From Sporocytophaga sp. (GTDB taxonomy: Bacteria; Bacteroidota; Bacteroidia; Cytophagales; Cytophagaceae): 64,000 nucleotides of DNA. Made by a program: the position numbers and the translations under genes. The DNA is taken from NCBI RefSeq assembly GCF_017745095.1, contig NZ_JAGHZZ010000014.1, positions 49,502 through 113,501 of the forward strand, read 5' to 3'. This document shows, piece after piece, positions 27,545-36,829 of this stretch (positions are counted from its first letter, which is position 1; each line of letters begins with the position of its first letter). The notes under the pieces were generated by a model. The model was not told the DNA's origin. It did no database searches and saw only the letters and a list, made by a program, of their open reading frames with translations.

Positions 27545-27573
27545 CAAAATTAACCAAAATTCTTTTTTTTCAA
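27545..27573 (-). promoter_or_regulatory. Promoter of the rimP-nusA-infB operon
   Basis: On the minus strand, TTG (27573-27571), an 18-base spacer and TAATTTTG (27552-27545) followed by C: a full match to the Bacteroidetes TTG-N17-23-TAnnTTTG pattern. A transcript would start near 27540 and carry a leader of about 65 bases. Confidence 0.75.
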
Positions 27574-27620
27574 AAAATATTACCTAAAATTAAATTTTAT
27601 TTACAGAAATAATACTTTCA

Positions 27621-28706
27621 ATGAAATCTATTGAGAATGGTTGGTTTTCAGTGAATTTTATCTTCACGGTTCTAATTTTTGGGGGAATTCTTCTCGTATA
27701 CCTTTCCAATGAATTTCCTCCTCAAAAAGTTCATCTTTTTATTCTCATACCCTTATTAATCCCAATTTGCGTATTACTTAATATTTTTTTATTTTTTTTA
27801 AATTCTTTCAAAAAAAAACATATTAAAGCGATCATATTTTTTTTATTACTTCTTTTCGGTGGCTTCAAATATTTGGGAAGAACGTTTCAATTGAGCTTCT
27901 TGCATAAAAAGGATGGAGAAAAAATAAAAATTGCAAGCTATAATGTTCGGGTTTTTAGCGCCTATTATATAAAGGATGAACAGAAAATCAAACAATCCCA
28001 AAACTCAATCAATTGGATAAAAAAAAGTGGTGCTCAAATTGTTTGCGTTCAGGAATTTTATACTAACAATACCATAAAAGACTTGAACACAGTAAAGATC
28101 TTTAAAAAAAGCTATCCTAATATTAGTGTTATTCCTTATTACGATATCCCCCCTCAGAAACTTGGCTTGGCAATATTATCAAAATATAAAATTATTAAAT
28201 CTGGAGAAGTAAAGTTCAGCAGCAGCACTTTTAACCAGGCCATGTTTGCTGATATTAAAATAAATAAAAATAAAACTTTACGAGTCTACAATGTTCATCT
28301 ACAATCAATGAATATTGATCAAAAAATTTTTTCGGGGACACAGTTTGAAAAAGAATTATTATTTAGCTCAATTCAAAAATATAAAAGTGGAGCACTTGAG
28401 AGAGCGGAACAATTAAAACAAATACTTAAACACATAAACAATAGCCCATATCCTGCAATTATTTGTGGAGATTTTAATGATGTTCCATATAGCTATGTTT
28501 ATGAGCAATTCAGAAATCATTTTGAAAATGGATTTGAGGAGAAAGGAAATGGCTTTGGTTTTACTTATTCAGGCAAATATTCTTTTTTAAGAATTGATAA
28601 TATTTTTGCTTCGAAGCAAATCAAATTTATTAATTTTAAAACTCATGATTCCGTCTGGGGATCGGACCATTTCCCGATTTCTACGGACGTTTTTATAGAA
28701 AATTAA
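27621..28706 (+). CDS. Membrane-anchored endonuclease/exonuclease/phosphatase family protein
   Basis: EEP-fold hydrolase; the substrate could be nucleic acid, a phospholipid or a phosphoinositide-like molecule and cannot be told from sequence. The 361-residue protein has about three N-terminal membrane helices (residues 12-95) and an EEP catalytic domain from about 103 to the end, with IASYNVRVFS (Asn), CVQEFY (metal-binding Glu), ICGDFNDVP (Asp-x-Asn) and SDHFPI (Asp-His). All catalytic motifs are intact. The membrane anchor suggests the domain faces periplasm or cytoplasm at the inner membrane. Same strand as cysS, 42 bases upstream of it. Confidence 0.85.
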   Translation: MKSIENGWFSVNFIFTVLIFGGILLVYLSNEFPPQKVHLFILIPLLIPICVLLNIFLFFLNSFKKKHIKAIIFFLLLLFGGFKYLGRTFQLSFLHKKDGEKIKIASYNVRVFSAYYIKDEQKIKQSQNSINWIKKSGAQIVCVQEFYTNNTIKDLNTVKIFKKSYPNISVIPYYDIPPQKLGLAILSKYKIIKSGEVKFSSSTFNQAMFADIKINKNKTLRVYNVHLQSMNIDQKIFSGTQFEKELLFSSIQKYKSGALERAEQLKQILKHINNSPYPAIICGDFNDVPYSYVYEQFRNHFENGFEEKGNGFGFTYSGKYSFLRIDNIFASKQIKFINFKTHDSVWGSDHFPISTDVFIEN

Positions 28707-28748
28707 TTTTTATCGAGTCATTACCACCGTTTTATTTAAATTCGCAGC

Positions 28749-30236
28749 ATGAATAAGGACTTAAAAATTTATAATACTCTTTCCAGGGAAAAGGAAGTAT
28801 TTGAACCGATACTGGCGCCTTATGTGGGAATGTATGTATGTGGCCCAACAGTTTATGGGGATCCTCACCTAGGTCATTCAAGAGCAGCAATAACATTCGA
28901 TATAGTTTTCAGATACCTTCAGTTTCTTGGATTTAAAGTCAGGTATGTCAGAAATATTACTGATGTAGGACATTTGGAAAATGATGCAGACGAGGGGGAA
29001 GACAAAATTGCAAAAAAGGCAAAACTTGAGCAATTGGAGCCAATGGAGGTAGTTCAGCATTATACCGATGCTTACCATAGAATTATGAACAGGATGAATG
29101 TCTTGTCCCCATCTATCGAGCCACACGCAAGCGGGCATATTCTTGAACAAATTGATCTTACAGAAAAAATCATAGATAGTGGTTTTGGTTATGTTGTAGA
29201 TGGTTCCGTCTATTTCGATGTAGTTAAATATTCCAAATCAAACCACTATGGAAAGCTTTCTGGTAGAGTTATAGAGGATTTAATAACTGGAACAAGAGAG
29301 CTTGACGGCTCCGGAAAGGCTAACGCTCTTGATTTCGCTCTCTGGAAAAAAGCATCTCCGGAACACATTATGAAATGGCAGTCTCCATGGGGAGAAGGGT
29401 TTCCTGGATGGCATATTGAATGTTCTGCAATGAGTACCAAGTATCTTGGGAAACATTTTGACATCCATGGAGGAGGAATGGACCTAATGTTCCCGCACCA
29501 TGAATGTGAAATTGCACAGGCAACCGCTGGAAACCATGCTGAACCTGCAAAATATTGGATGCACAACAATATGATAACCATTAATGGGCAGAAAATGGGC
29601 AAATCTTTGGGAAATTTTATCACCATGGACGAGCTCTTTTCTGGGAAACATACTTTGTTAAAACAGGCATACACCCCAATGACCATTAGGTTTTTTATTT
29701 TGCAGGCTCATTACAGATCCACATTAGACTTTTCAAATGAGGCATTAATTGCGGCACAAAAAGGTTATAAAAAACTTTTAAATGGTTTAAAGCTCGTTAA
29801 ATACTTAAATCAGAATCCAGAAGTTTCAGAACCATGCAATGAAGCGTTGGACCTTGAACTTAAAAAGCTCTCAGAGGCCTGCTTCGAGGGATTGAATGAT
29901 GATTTTAATACAGCTATAACTATTGCAAGTTTATTTAACCTTTTGAAAAAAATTAATGGTTTTCAAACGGGTGCACTAAATATCAATCAGATTTCATCAG
30001 AAACTTTAAGCAAAGTAAAGGATACTTTTATTAACATAACTGAAAACATCCTTGGTCTTTTGGAAGAAGGGATTAATGAAAACGAATCGTTAATTGAAGG
30101 TTTACTTGAATTTTATAAGGATGCTAAATCTATTAAAGATTATGAGAAGGTTGATAAAATCAGAAAGTATTTTAAAGAAGCAGGTCTTGTAATAAGAGAC
30201 TCAAAAAATTCCATTGATTGGGCATATGAAGAATAA
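28749..30236 (+). CDS. cysS: Cysteinyl-tRNA synthetase
   Basis: Class I synthetase charging tRNA-Cys. The 495-residue protein has the zinc-binding CGPTVY (Cys31), the HIGH-type motif HLGH at 40-43, [12 protein letters not shown] with the second zinc Cys, [10 protein letters not shown], and the KMSKS-type loop as KMGKSLGN. Gly replacing the first Ser of KMSKS is a tolerated variant. The C-terminal DALR-type helical domain is present. It overlaps the following lipoprotein gene by 11 bases, so the two are translationally linked. Confidence 0.97.
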   Translation: MNKDLKIYNTLSREKEVFEPILAPYVGMYVCGPTVYGDPHLGHSRAAITFDIVFRYLQFLGFKVRYVRNITDVGHLENDADEGEDKIAKKAKLEQLEPMEVVQHYTDAYHRIMNRMNVLSPSIEPHASGHILEQIDLTEKIIDSGFGYVVDGSVYFDVVKYSKSNHYGKLSGRVIEDLITGTRELDGSGKANALDFALWKKASPEHIMKWQSPWGEGFPGWHIECSAMSTKYLGKHFDIHGGGMDLMFPHHECEIAQATAGNHAEPAKYWMHNNMITINGQKMGKSLGNFITMDELFSGKHTLLKQAYTPMTIRFFILQAHYRSTLDFSNEALIAAQKGYKKLLNGLKLVKYLNQNPEVSEPCNEALDLELKKLSEACFEGLNDDFNTAITIASLFNLLKKINGFQTGALNINQISSETLSKVKDTFINITENILGLLEEGINENESLIEGLLEFYKDAKSIKDYEKVDKIRKYFKEAGLVIRDSKNSIDWAYEE

Positions 30237-31221
30237 TTTTTCAATAGCAATAATTGCAGCTTTCTCTTTTTTTATTCTTTCTTCTTGTGGAGAGGATAAA
30301 CCAAAAGAGGATAAACAACATCAGGATCAGGTATCCAAACCTTTAGTTCCAGCGCCTCTGTTTAACAGTGATTCAGCATATAAATTTATAGAACAACAGG
30401 TGGCTTTTGGACCTAGGGTACCCAATACTCCTGCCCATCAAAAATGTGGTTCTTTTCTCATTTCAAAATTACAATCCTTTGCTGACACTCTAATTGTACA
30501 GGAATTCCAGGCGAAGGCCTTTGATGGAAAAATGCTGAATCTTAAAAACATTAAAGCATCATTTAATCTGAAAGCGCCAAAAAGAATATTACTGACTGCC
30601 CATTGGGATTCAAGACCATTTGCAGACCAAGACTCAATAAATCAAAAGAGTCCAATACTGGGTGCAAATGATGGAGCCAGCGGAGTTGGAGTTCTTATAG
30701 AAATTGCCAGATTGCTTAGTGAGAACAAAAAGCCAAATGTAGGGGTTGACATTATTTTGTTTGACGGAGAAGATTATGGACAACCTGAATTCTATCAGGG
30801 GGGGCAGCAATATGACTCATGGTGCCTAGGATCACAATATTGGGCAAAAAACAAAGGTACCTATACAGCATACTTTGGTATTTTACTCGACATGGTTGGA
30901 GGTAAGGATGCCAAATTTGGAATGGAAGGCACTTCTATGGTTTATGCACCTTCAATTGTTAAAAGAGTATGGGATATTGCAAACAGACTTGGATTCGGAA
31001 AACATTTTATTTACCAGGAAACCGCTCAAATAACTGATGACCATCTTTATGTCAATCAGATTGCCAAAATACCAATGATTGATATTATTGAATTTGACAA
31101 TTCTGATGGAAATTATTTTGGATCATATTGGCACACTCACAATGATAATATGAGTGTGATTGATAAAAATACATTAAAAGCAGTGGGCCAAACTGTTCTC
31201 CAGACAGTCTATGAAGAATAA
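30226..31221 (+). CDS. Lipoprotein glutaminyl-peptide cyclotransferase (M28 fold)
   Basis: Probably a type II glutaminyl cyclase that turns N-terminal Gln of exported proteins into pyroglutamate, an activity described as essential in P. gingivalis and common in Bacteroidetes, where signal peptidase I often leaves Gln at +1. I start it at the ATG at 30226; a TTG at 30214 adds four residues. Lipobox LSSC follows a short signal peptide. Zinc-ligand motifs are intact: [19 protein letters not shown] (Asp), FDGEDYG (Glu) and the YWHTHND His. About 331 residues, near the P. gingivalis enzyme. Several proteins in this window (both PorU, PorV, OmpH) have AQ at the predicted cleavage site. A true M28 aminopeptidase is the alternative. 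Confidence 0.83.
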   Translation: MKNNFSIAIIAAFSFFILSSCGEDKPKEDKQHQDQVSKPLVPAPLFNSDSAYKFIEQQVAFGPRVPNTPAHQKCGSFLISKLQSFADTLIVQEFQAKAFDGKMLNLKNIKASFNLKAPKRILLTAHWDSRPFADQDSINQKSPILGANDGASGVGVLIEIARLLSENKKPNVGVDIILFDGEDYGQPEFYQGGQQYDSWCLGSQYWAKNKGTYTAYFGILLDMVGGKDAKFGMEGTSMVYAPSIVKRVWDIANRLGFGKHFIYQETAQITDDHLYVNQIAKIPMIDIIEFDNSDGNYFGSYWHTHNDNMSVIDKNTLKAVGQTVLQTVYEE

Positions 31222-32135
31222 TCGAAAGTATTTGTAGGGTTGTAAACGACTACCGATTCTTTGAATTCCACACTAAGATTGTATTTCGCTCCAAGTATAA
31301 AAGCTCTATTATCTGATTCATGCCCTGCCGGAAAATTATAGCCGACAGGGTATTTATATTCTTTAACTGCATCTGCAATGATTTCGAAAGCAGATTTTCC
31401 GAAGGGAACTGTGTTATCAGACATATCACTAAAGTGCCCAACAATCAAACCTTTTAACTTATCCAATTTACCAGCTCTTTTAAGCTGAACCATCATCCTG
31501 TCTATCCTATAAAGATTTTCTCCAACATCTTCAAGAAACAGAATCCTATCCTCTGTTGATATATCAGAAGTTGTTCCTATAAGTGAAACAAGTATAGATA
31601 AATTCCCACCAACAATTAACCCTTCTGAATTACCGACTCGATTTAACTCGTGAAATGGAAAATGAATAGAATTAACCCTTCCGAACAATGTATCCCTCAA
31701 AGTTTGAATTGCATGCTGGTTATGATTTTTACCAAAAACAACTGGCATACTTGAATGAATAGACTGGTACCCTATTGAATTAAGGTGATTTAATAAAACT
31801 GTGACATCACTAAAACCTGCGACCCATTTGGGATGGTCTTCAAAAGTACTAAAATTTATATCGTCAATTATCCTTGACGTCCCATATCCTCCTCTGGCAC
31901 AAACAATTGCCCTTATCTCTTTGTCATTTAAAAATTCCTGTAAATCTGATACTCTTTCTTCATCCTTTCCTGCAAATTGATGATAATGCTTATAGCAATT
32001 TTTACCGATCCTGACTTCTAATCCCCAATTTTTAATTATTTCAATACCAGCATTAAGCTCTTCTGGAAGAAAATTTTTAGCTGTGGCTACTATCCCGACA
32101 ACGTCACCAACCTTTAGAAAGTCAGGTTTTTTCAT
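31209..32135 (-). CDS. ldcA: LD-carboxypeptidase (muramoyltetrapeptide carboxypeptidase, S66)
   Basis: Cytosolic serine peptidase that trims murein tetrapeptides to tripeptides during peptidoglycan recycling. The start at 32135 (MKKPDFLKVGD, 308 residues) is preferred; a longer frame from 32201 would begin inside a terminator hairpin. The S66 triad is visible: Ser109 in GFSDVT, Glu202 in LFLEDVGE and His272 in PAGHESDN, with the ARGGYGTSRI motif before the nucleophile. It converges on the glutaminyl cyclase gene and overlaps its end by 13 bases. Confidence 0.92.
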   Translation of the reverse strand: MKKPDFLKVGDVVGIVATAKNFLPEELNAGIEIIKNWGLEVRIGKNCYKHYHQFAGKDEERVSDLQEFLNDKEIRAIVCARGGYGTSRIIDDINFSTFEDHPKWVAGFSDVTVLLNHLNSIGYQSIHSSMPVVFGKNHNQHAIQTLRDTLFGRVNSIHFPFHELNRVGNSEGLIVGGNLSILVSLIGTTSDISTEDRILFLEDVGENLYRIDRMMVQLKRAGKLDKLKGLIVGHFSDMSDNTVPFGKSAFEIIADAVKEYKYPVGYNFPAGHESDNRAFILGAKYNLSVEFKESVVVYNPTNTFDYSS

Positions 32136-32191
32136 AAAATTATAATAGAATAAATTCTTGAATTGTTTTAGTAAAACAGAGGTAAATAAAA

Positions 32192-32212
32192 AAAGCCTCA
32201 CTGGGAGGCTTT
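32192..32212 (-). terminator. Rho-independent terminator of the uppS-bamA-ompH operon
   Basis: AAAGCCTC / GAGGCTTT with a five-base loop; on the minus strand a run of seven T then ATTT follows. It sits 21 bases after the stop of the last OmpH gene and upstream of ldcA. Confidence 0.85.
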
Positions 32213-32233
32213 CTTTTATTTGATTTAGATTAC

Positions 32234-32917
32234 TTATTTCTTTTTTACCGGAGCGCCTGATCCAGCTGGTTTAGTTTCAGCTGGCTTGGGTTGAGTTGTA
32301 CCTGCACCGCCTGTTCCTGCGCCGGTCCCCGTTCCAATCCCAGTATTATTATTAGCATCTGTTGCACCTGGCGCAGGAGGTGTTACTCCTAGTTTCTTAA
32401 GTACAAGATCAGAGATATTATCGTCTTTGCTTTTTGCATACAGGATAATAGCAGATCCTCCATAATCAGCATGAGTGCTGAATATATAAGAGTAATTATT
32501 TTCTTCAGCTACCTGATCAATTGCCTTTTGAATTTTCTCAAGAACTGGCTCCAACAGAGAGACTTGCTTCTTTTGAAGACTGGTTTGCGCATTTTCTTCA
32601 AATTGCTTTATAGAATTCTGCATATTCATCAATTCCTTTTCCTTATCTTCTTTTATAAGATCTGTAAAAAGATTTGCCTGAACACCTTTTTGGTAATCCT
32701 GAAGCTTTTTCTCGTATTCACTATATTTGCTTTGCAATTGGGCCTGAAGTTGTTTTTCATAATCTTTCAACTCAGATTCGATCTTTTTTGCCTCTGGCAA
32801 TAAGCCTAATATATAATCAAGGTTAGTGTAGCCTAATTTCAAATTTGATTGTGCACTGGCAAAAAAATTTCCAGCAAAGAATATCAAAAATGCAGTAACG
32901 AATAGTTTTGTTTTCAT
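32234..32917 (-). CDS. Periplasmic chaperone OmpH/Skp family, long-tailed
   Basis: Skp-like holdase that escorts unfolded outer-membrane proteins to BamA. The 227-residue protein has a signal peptide ending ASAQ, a start of the mature domain KLGYTNLDYILGLLP, a long coiled-coil (about residues 45-120) that forms the tentacle, and the returning beta segment with YSYIFSTHADYGGSAIILYA. Unusually, residues from about 180 to the end form a low-complexity tail of Gly, Thr, Pro, Ala and Lys, absent from the sister copy upstream. Third of bamA-ompH-ompH, 32 bases after its paralogue. Confidence 0.9.
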   Translation of the reverse strand: MKTKLFVTAFLIFFAGNFFASAQSNLKLGYTNLDYILGLLPEAKKIESELKDYEKQLQAQLQSKYSEYEKKLQDYQKGVQANLFTDLIKEDKEKELMNMQNSIKQFEENAQTSLQKKQVSLLEPVLEKIQKAIDQVAEENNYSYIFSTHADYGGSAIILYAKSKDDNISDLVLKKLGVTPPAPGATDANNNTGIGTGTGAGTGGAGTTQPKPAETKPAGSGAPVKKK

Positions 32918-32949
32918 GTCGTAAATATAATAGAAAATTTGATTTAAGG

Positions 32950-33483
32950 TTATTTTTCCGCCGTGTCATTAGGATCACCTAAGCCTAATTCTTCAAGCAC
33001 ATAATCAGTATAATCATGAATAGGATTGGTGTATACCATTACCAGATCTCCGGATTTATCAAATATTATTTGAAGGCTTTTGGCTTTGGCTACTTTTTCT
33101 ACAGCTTCAAATACCTTATCCTGGACTGGTTTCATCAACTCCTGTCTTTTTAAGAATATCATTCCCTCAAAACCGAAAATCTTCTTTTGATATTCTTTGA
33201 TGGCTTTTTCTCTCCCCGCTAAAGTATCCAGACGCTCCTTCTTCATATCTTCAGTAAGCAAAATCTCTTCTGCTTTAAAGTCCGTTTGCATCTTTTCATA
33301 CTCCTTTTTCATCTTTTCTATGTCTGCCTGCCACTTGGAAGAGAGCATGTTTAATTCCTTTTCAGCTTTTGCATATTCTGGTAATTTCTTCAGAATATAG
33401 TCACTATCAATATAGCCGAACTTCTGAGCATTTACGCTAAGTGTAATCAGGCAAAGTAAAAATAACACTCCTAAAGTTCTCAT
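32950..33483 (-). CDS. Periplasmic chaperone OmpH/Skp family
   Basis: Second Skp-like chaperone. The 177-residue protein has a signal peptide (MRTLGVLFLLCLITLSVNAQ), the mature start KFGYIDSDYILKKLPEY shared with the neighbour, a coiled-coil arm about residues 35-110 and the closing strand LQIIFDKSGDLVMVYTNP. It starts four bases after the bamA stop, indicating coupled expression with its client-handling partner. Tandem OmpH genes downstream of bamA are common in Bacteroidetes. Confidence 0.93.
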   Translation of the reverse strand: MRTLGVLFLLCLITLSVNAQKFGYIDSDYILKKLPEYAKAEKELNMLSSKWQADIEKMKKEYEKMQTDFKAEEILLTEDMKKERLDTLAGREKAIKEYQKKIFGFEGMIFLKRQELMKPVQDKVFEAVEKVAKAKSLQIIFDKSGDLVMVYTNPIHDYTDYVLEELGLGDPNDTAEK

Positions 33484-33487
33484 GTTT

Positions 33488-36016
33488 TTAGCGGATTTGT
33501 TGTCCGATGGTAAAAGTAACTTTACTTCCTTTATTTAATCCTGGGACTGCATCAAAACCATATCCCCAATCAAGACCAATCATACCAAAAGCTGGCATAA
33601 AAATTCTCGTACCAACACCTGCAGATCTATATACCTTAAACGGATTGAAGTCCTGGAAATTGTTCCAGTTATTCCCACCCTCAAAGAAGCCCAGAACAAA
33701 TACAGAAAGTGCAGGACTTAAATTTACCGGGTATCTGATTTCTGCGACAAACTTGTCAAATATCGTTCCTCCTTGAGGAACGGGTTTAATAACATTGTCT
33801 TGATAGCCTCTTAACCCTATGATATCTGAACCTAGCAGGAAATTATATCCTGTAATACCAGAACCTCCCATGATAAACCTTTCAAAGGGTCCAATTCCTG
33901 TAGATTTTTTGTAGGATCCAATAAATCCTAGGTGCGCTCTCAGGTTTAACACAAGGCTTCTTCCTCCTGGTTTTCTTGGAGGTATCAGAGGGACAAACCA
34001 GGATTGATCAACCATCCATTTATGAAACTCAATCCATCTGTATCTCTCCTGACTGGACAATTTCGGATTTTCGTAATTTACACCATTAAACAATGAATAT
34101 GGAGGAGTGGCTGTTATTGTTAAGTTAAGATTTGAACCTCCTGTCGGGAACGTAAAATCATTAACACTATTTCTTGAAATAGAAGTAATGAATGAGAAGT
34201 TGTTTGCATATCCAGTAGTAAAACCAATTCCTCCGATTCCATAAGCTGAAGAATAATTATCTAAGTCATACTTTACAAAGGAAAGAGAATTACTTAATGA
34301 GAAGTAATCATCCGGCCATTTCAATTCCCTACCCAAGCTCACTGTTGCTGCTGTTACATAGAGGTGTCCAGCGTTATATTTTCCTGTACTGCTATTATAT
34401 AGATTTTGAGCTGACCTAGACAAACTGATAGAGAATGATTGAGGCCTTCTTCCTCCAAGCCATGGCTCGGTAAATGAAAGTGAATAAGTTTGATATGCTC
34501 TACCATTTGCCTGAAGACGCAAAGCTAATCTTTGTCCATCTCCTGCAGGAAGCGGACTCCATGTTTTTGGTTTGGATAAATTTCTGGCAGAGAAATTATT
34601 AAATACAAGTCCTAAAGTACCAACAAAACCAAAGTAACCTCCCCATCCTCCTGAAAGCTCAATCTGATCACTTGGTTTCTCTTCTACTGTATAATGAATA
34701 TCAACTGTACCTTCCTGAGGGTTTGGTACAGGATTCACACCAATGGTTTCTGCATTGAAATATCCTAACTGCCCTATTTCTCTTTGTGATCTGATAAGGT
34801 CAGCCCTGCTGAACTTCTGACCTGGATAGGTTCTAATTTCGCGCAACACGACATGATCATGTGTTTTCGTATTTCCAGACACAGTTACATTTTTTATTGT
34901 AGCTTGTGGACCTTCATAAATACGCATTTCTATATCGATAGAATCACCATTAATAAGTACCTCTACAGGATCTACACTGAAGAATAAATATCCATCATCC
35001 AGGTATAAGGAACTGATATCTGCTCCACTTGGATTATAATTTAATCTCTTCTGCAGATTTGCAAGATTATATACATCACCTTTGTTAATGGCTAATATTC
35101 GGCTAAGAGTTTTATCATCATAAATAAAATTTCCTGTCCATGTGATATTTCCAAAATAGTACTTTTTACCTTCATCAATATCCATCTTTATATTGACAGA
35201 TTTGTGGTTAAGTTTATATATGGTATCAAATGTTATTTCTGCGTCTCTATAACCTTGAGAATTATAATATTCAATTACATTCGCTTTATCCTGTTCGTAT
35301 TCTTTTTTAAGAAGTTTGGAAGTCGTGAAAAGCTTATACCAACGCTTTTCTTTGGTCTTCTTCATTTTCTTCTTTAATTTCTGATCCTTAAAAGCTTCAT
35401 TTCCGTTAATTATGATATTGCGGATTCTAACTTTGCGTTTTCTATCTACATTAATTTTTAGAATAACACTATTAGCAACTACTGTATCTTTAACTTGAGT
35501 AATAGTAACCTCTGTATTAAGAAACCCCTTGTCTAGATAAAAATCCTTAACTTTCTTCTGGGCATTTTTTATCATAGCATCATTGACAATTTTGCCTTTG
35601 GAAATGCCGATCTTTTCGCTAAGATCTTTTTCATCATTTTTCTTTACCCCTTTAAACACAAAGCGAGAAAGTCTAGCCCTTTCTTTCAACTTGAAATCAA
35701 GGAATATCTTTCTTCCTTCTACATTCTGAACTGAGACCTCTACATCTCCAATGAGCCCTTGTTCCCAAAGCTTTTTTATTGCATTGGTAATATCTTCACC
35801 TGGAATTGTTATTGGATCTCCAGTTTTCAAACCAGTAATAGCAATAACTGCCTGTGGATCCAGAAACTGAATACCACTTACGGTTATTCCTCCGATAATA
35901 TACTGCTCGGGGTTAGAATAGCTTGGGTTTATATACTCCTTCTTAATTGGTTGGGCCAACAGAACCGAAATAGGAAATAGGATACTTATTAGTGCAATTA
36001 AAAAAAATCTTTTCAT
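33488..36016 (-). CDS. bamA: Outer-membrane protein assembly factor BamA
   Basis: Omp85-family barrel that inserts beta-barrel proteins, presumably including PorV, the DUF6089 proteins and the 47151-50285 protein, into the outer membrane. The 842-residue protein has a signal peptide (to about residue 22), POTRA repeats over about 45-440 and a 16-strand barrel to the C-terminus; the lid-loop motif appears as GLRGYQD, the VRGF/Y-type element. It ends in GQQIR rather than the aromatic residue usual in Proteobacteria. It shares one base with the uppS stop (TAATG), so is coupled to it. Confidence 0.96.
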   Translation of the reverse strand: MKRFFLIALISILFPISVLLAQPIKKEYINPSYSNPEQYIIGGITVSGIQFLDPQAVIAITGLKTGDPITIPGEDITNAIKKLWEQGLIGDVEVSVQNVEGRKIFLDFKLKERARLSRFVFKGVKKNDEKDLSEKIGISKGKIVNDAMIKNAQKKVKDFYLDKGFLNTEVTITQVKDTVVANSVILKINVDRKRKVRIRNIIINGNEAFKDQKLKKKMKKTKEKRWYKLFTTSKLLKKEYEQDKANVIEYYNSQGYRDAEITFDTIYKLNHKSVNIKMDIDEGKKYYFGNITWTGNFIYDDKTLSRILAINKGDVYNLANLQKRLNYNPSGADISSLYLDDGYLFFSVDPVEVLINGDSIDIEMRIYEGPQATIKNVTVSGNTKTHDHVVLREIRTYPGQKFSRADLIRSQREIGQLGYFNAETIGVNPVPNPQEGTVDIHYTVEEKPSDQIELSGGWGGYFGFVGTLGLVFNNFSARNLSKPKTWSPLPAGDGQRLALRLQANGRAYQTYSLSFTEPWLGGRRPQSFSISLSRSAQNLYNSSTGKYNAGHLYVTAATVSLGRELKWPDDYFSLSNSLSFVKYDLDNYSSAYGIGGIGFTTGYANNFSFITSISRNSVNDFTFPTGGSNLNLTITATPPYSLFNGVNYENPKLSSQERYRWIEFHKWMVDQSWFVPLIPPRKPGGRSLVLNLRAHLGFIGSYKKSTGIGPFERFIMGGSGITGYNFLLGSDIIGLRGYQDNVIKPVPQGGTIFDKFVAEIRYPVNLSPALSVFVLGFFEGGNNWNNFQDFNPFKVYRSAGVGTRIFMPAFGMIGLDWGYGFDAVPGLNKGSKVTFTIGQQIR

Positions 36017-36765
36017 TAAACTTGTTTCAGTTGTTCGCTGATCATTCCAAATCTTCTTTCTCTCTTTTGAAAAGAGAGCACTGCATTATACAAATCGCCC
36101 TCTCTAAAGTCGGGCCATAAAATATCTGTTATATAAAATTCTGAATATGCAATTTGCCATAACAGAAAGTTACTCACTCTAAACTCACCACTAGTTCTAA
36201 TTACTAACTCTGGATCTGGAATGCCTGCTGTTGAAACACAATCAGAAATCATCTCCAAAGTAAGGTCTTTCGACTTTAATTCGTTTCGTTCCACCTTTTC
36301 TAAAAGCTTCCTAGTAGCTTCCAAAATATCCCATCTACCACTATAACTCAGAGCTAACGTCAGAGTAAGCCCTGTATTGTTTTTAGTAGCATTAATTGCT
36401 TCTGATAATTCCTTCTGACAGGAAACAGGCAGGTCTTTAAAATTTCCGATAGCAGAAAGGCGGACGTTATTTTGATTTAATTGCTTTACTTCTCCTTTGA
36501 TTGTTGAAACGAGAAGTTGCATAAGGGCATCCACTTCCTCTTTGGGTCTGCTCCAATTTTCAGTGGAAAATGCATACAGAGTAAGATACTTAACCCCAAT
36601 TTTTGCACAAGCTTCTGTTGCTTCTCTTACAGAAGTGATAGCACTTTTATGACCGAAAATTCTGCTTATTGCTCCCTTTTTCTTCGCCCATCGGCCATTA
36701 CCATCCATAATAATAGCAATATGCGCTGGAATTTTGGTCTTATCAATTTGTTCAATTAAGTTCAT
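36016..36765 (-). CDS. uppS: Undecaprenyl diphosphate synthase (isoprenyl transferase)
   Basis: Cis-prenyltransferase making the C55 lipid carrier for peptidoglycan and polysaccharides. The 249-residue protein has the catalytic IIMDGNGRWAKKKG, YLTLYAFSTENWSRP, and LVIRTSGEFRVSNFLLWQ followed by SEFYITDILWPDF, all diagnostic of UppS. Same-strand order DUF6089, uppS, bamA, ompH, ompH is typical of the phylum. A 9-bp hairpin abuts its start codon (36767-36797). Confidence 0.97.
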   Translation of the reverse strand: MNLIEQIDKTKIPAHIAIIMDGNGRWAKKKGAISRIFGHKSAITSVREATEACAKIGVKYLTLYAFSTENWSRPKEEVDALMQLLVSTIKGEVKQLNQNNVRLSAIGNFKDLPVSCQKELSEAINATKNNTGLTLTLALSYSGRWDILEATRKLLEKVERNELKSKDLTLEMISDCVSTAGIPDPELVIRTSGEFRVSNFLLWQIAYSEFYITDILWPDFREGDLYNAVLSFQKRERRFGMISEQLKQV

Positions 36766-36766
36766 C

Positions 36767-36797
36767 TACCTTTGGCCCAATGAGAAAACCAAAGGTA
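36767..36797 (-). promoter_or_regulatory. Hairpin and promoter-like element touching the uppS start
   Basis: TACCTTTGG (36767-36775) and CCAAAGGTA (36789-36797) form a 9-bp stem with a 13-base loop, two bases from the ATG. The upstream arm read on the minus strand is TACCTTTG, a match to TAnnTTTG, though no TTG is correctly spaced. No U-run follows. Confidence 0.4.
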
Positions 36798-36829
36798 CGA
36801 AATGATTCGACTTTTGAAAAATGAAATAC

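Noticed and set aside
32136..32201. N-terminal extension of LD-carboxypeptidase
   Set aside because: It would begin within the terminator hairpin of the OmpH operon; the ATG at 32135 matches the family start.
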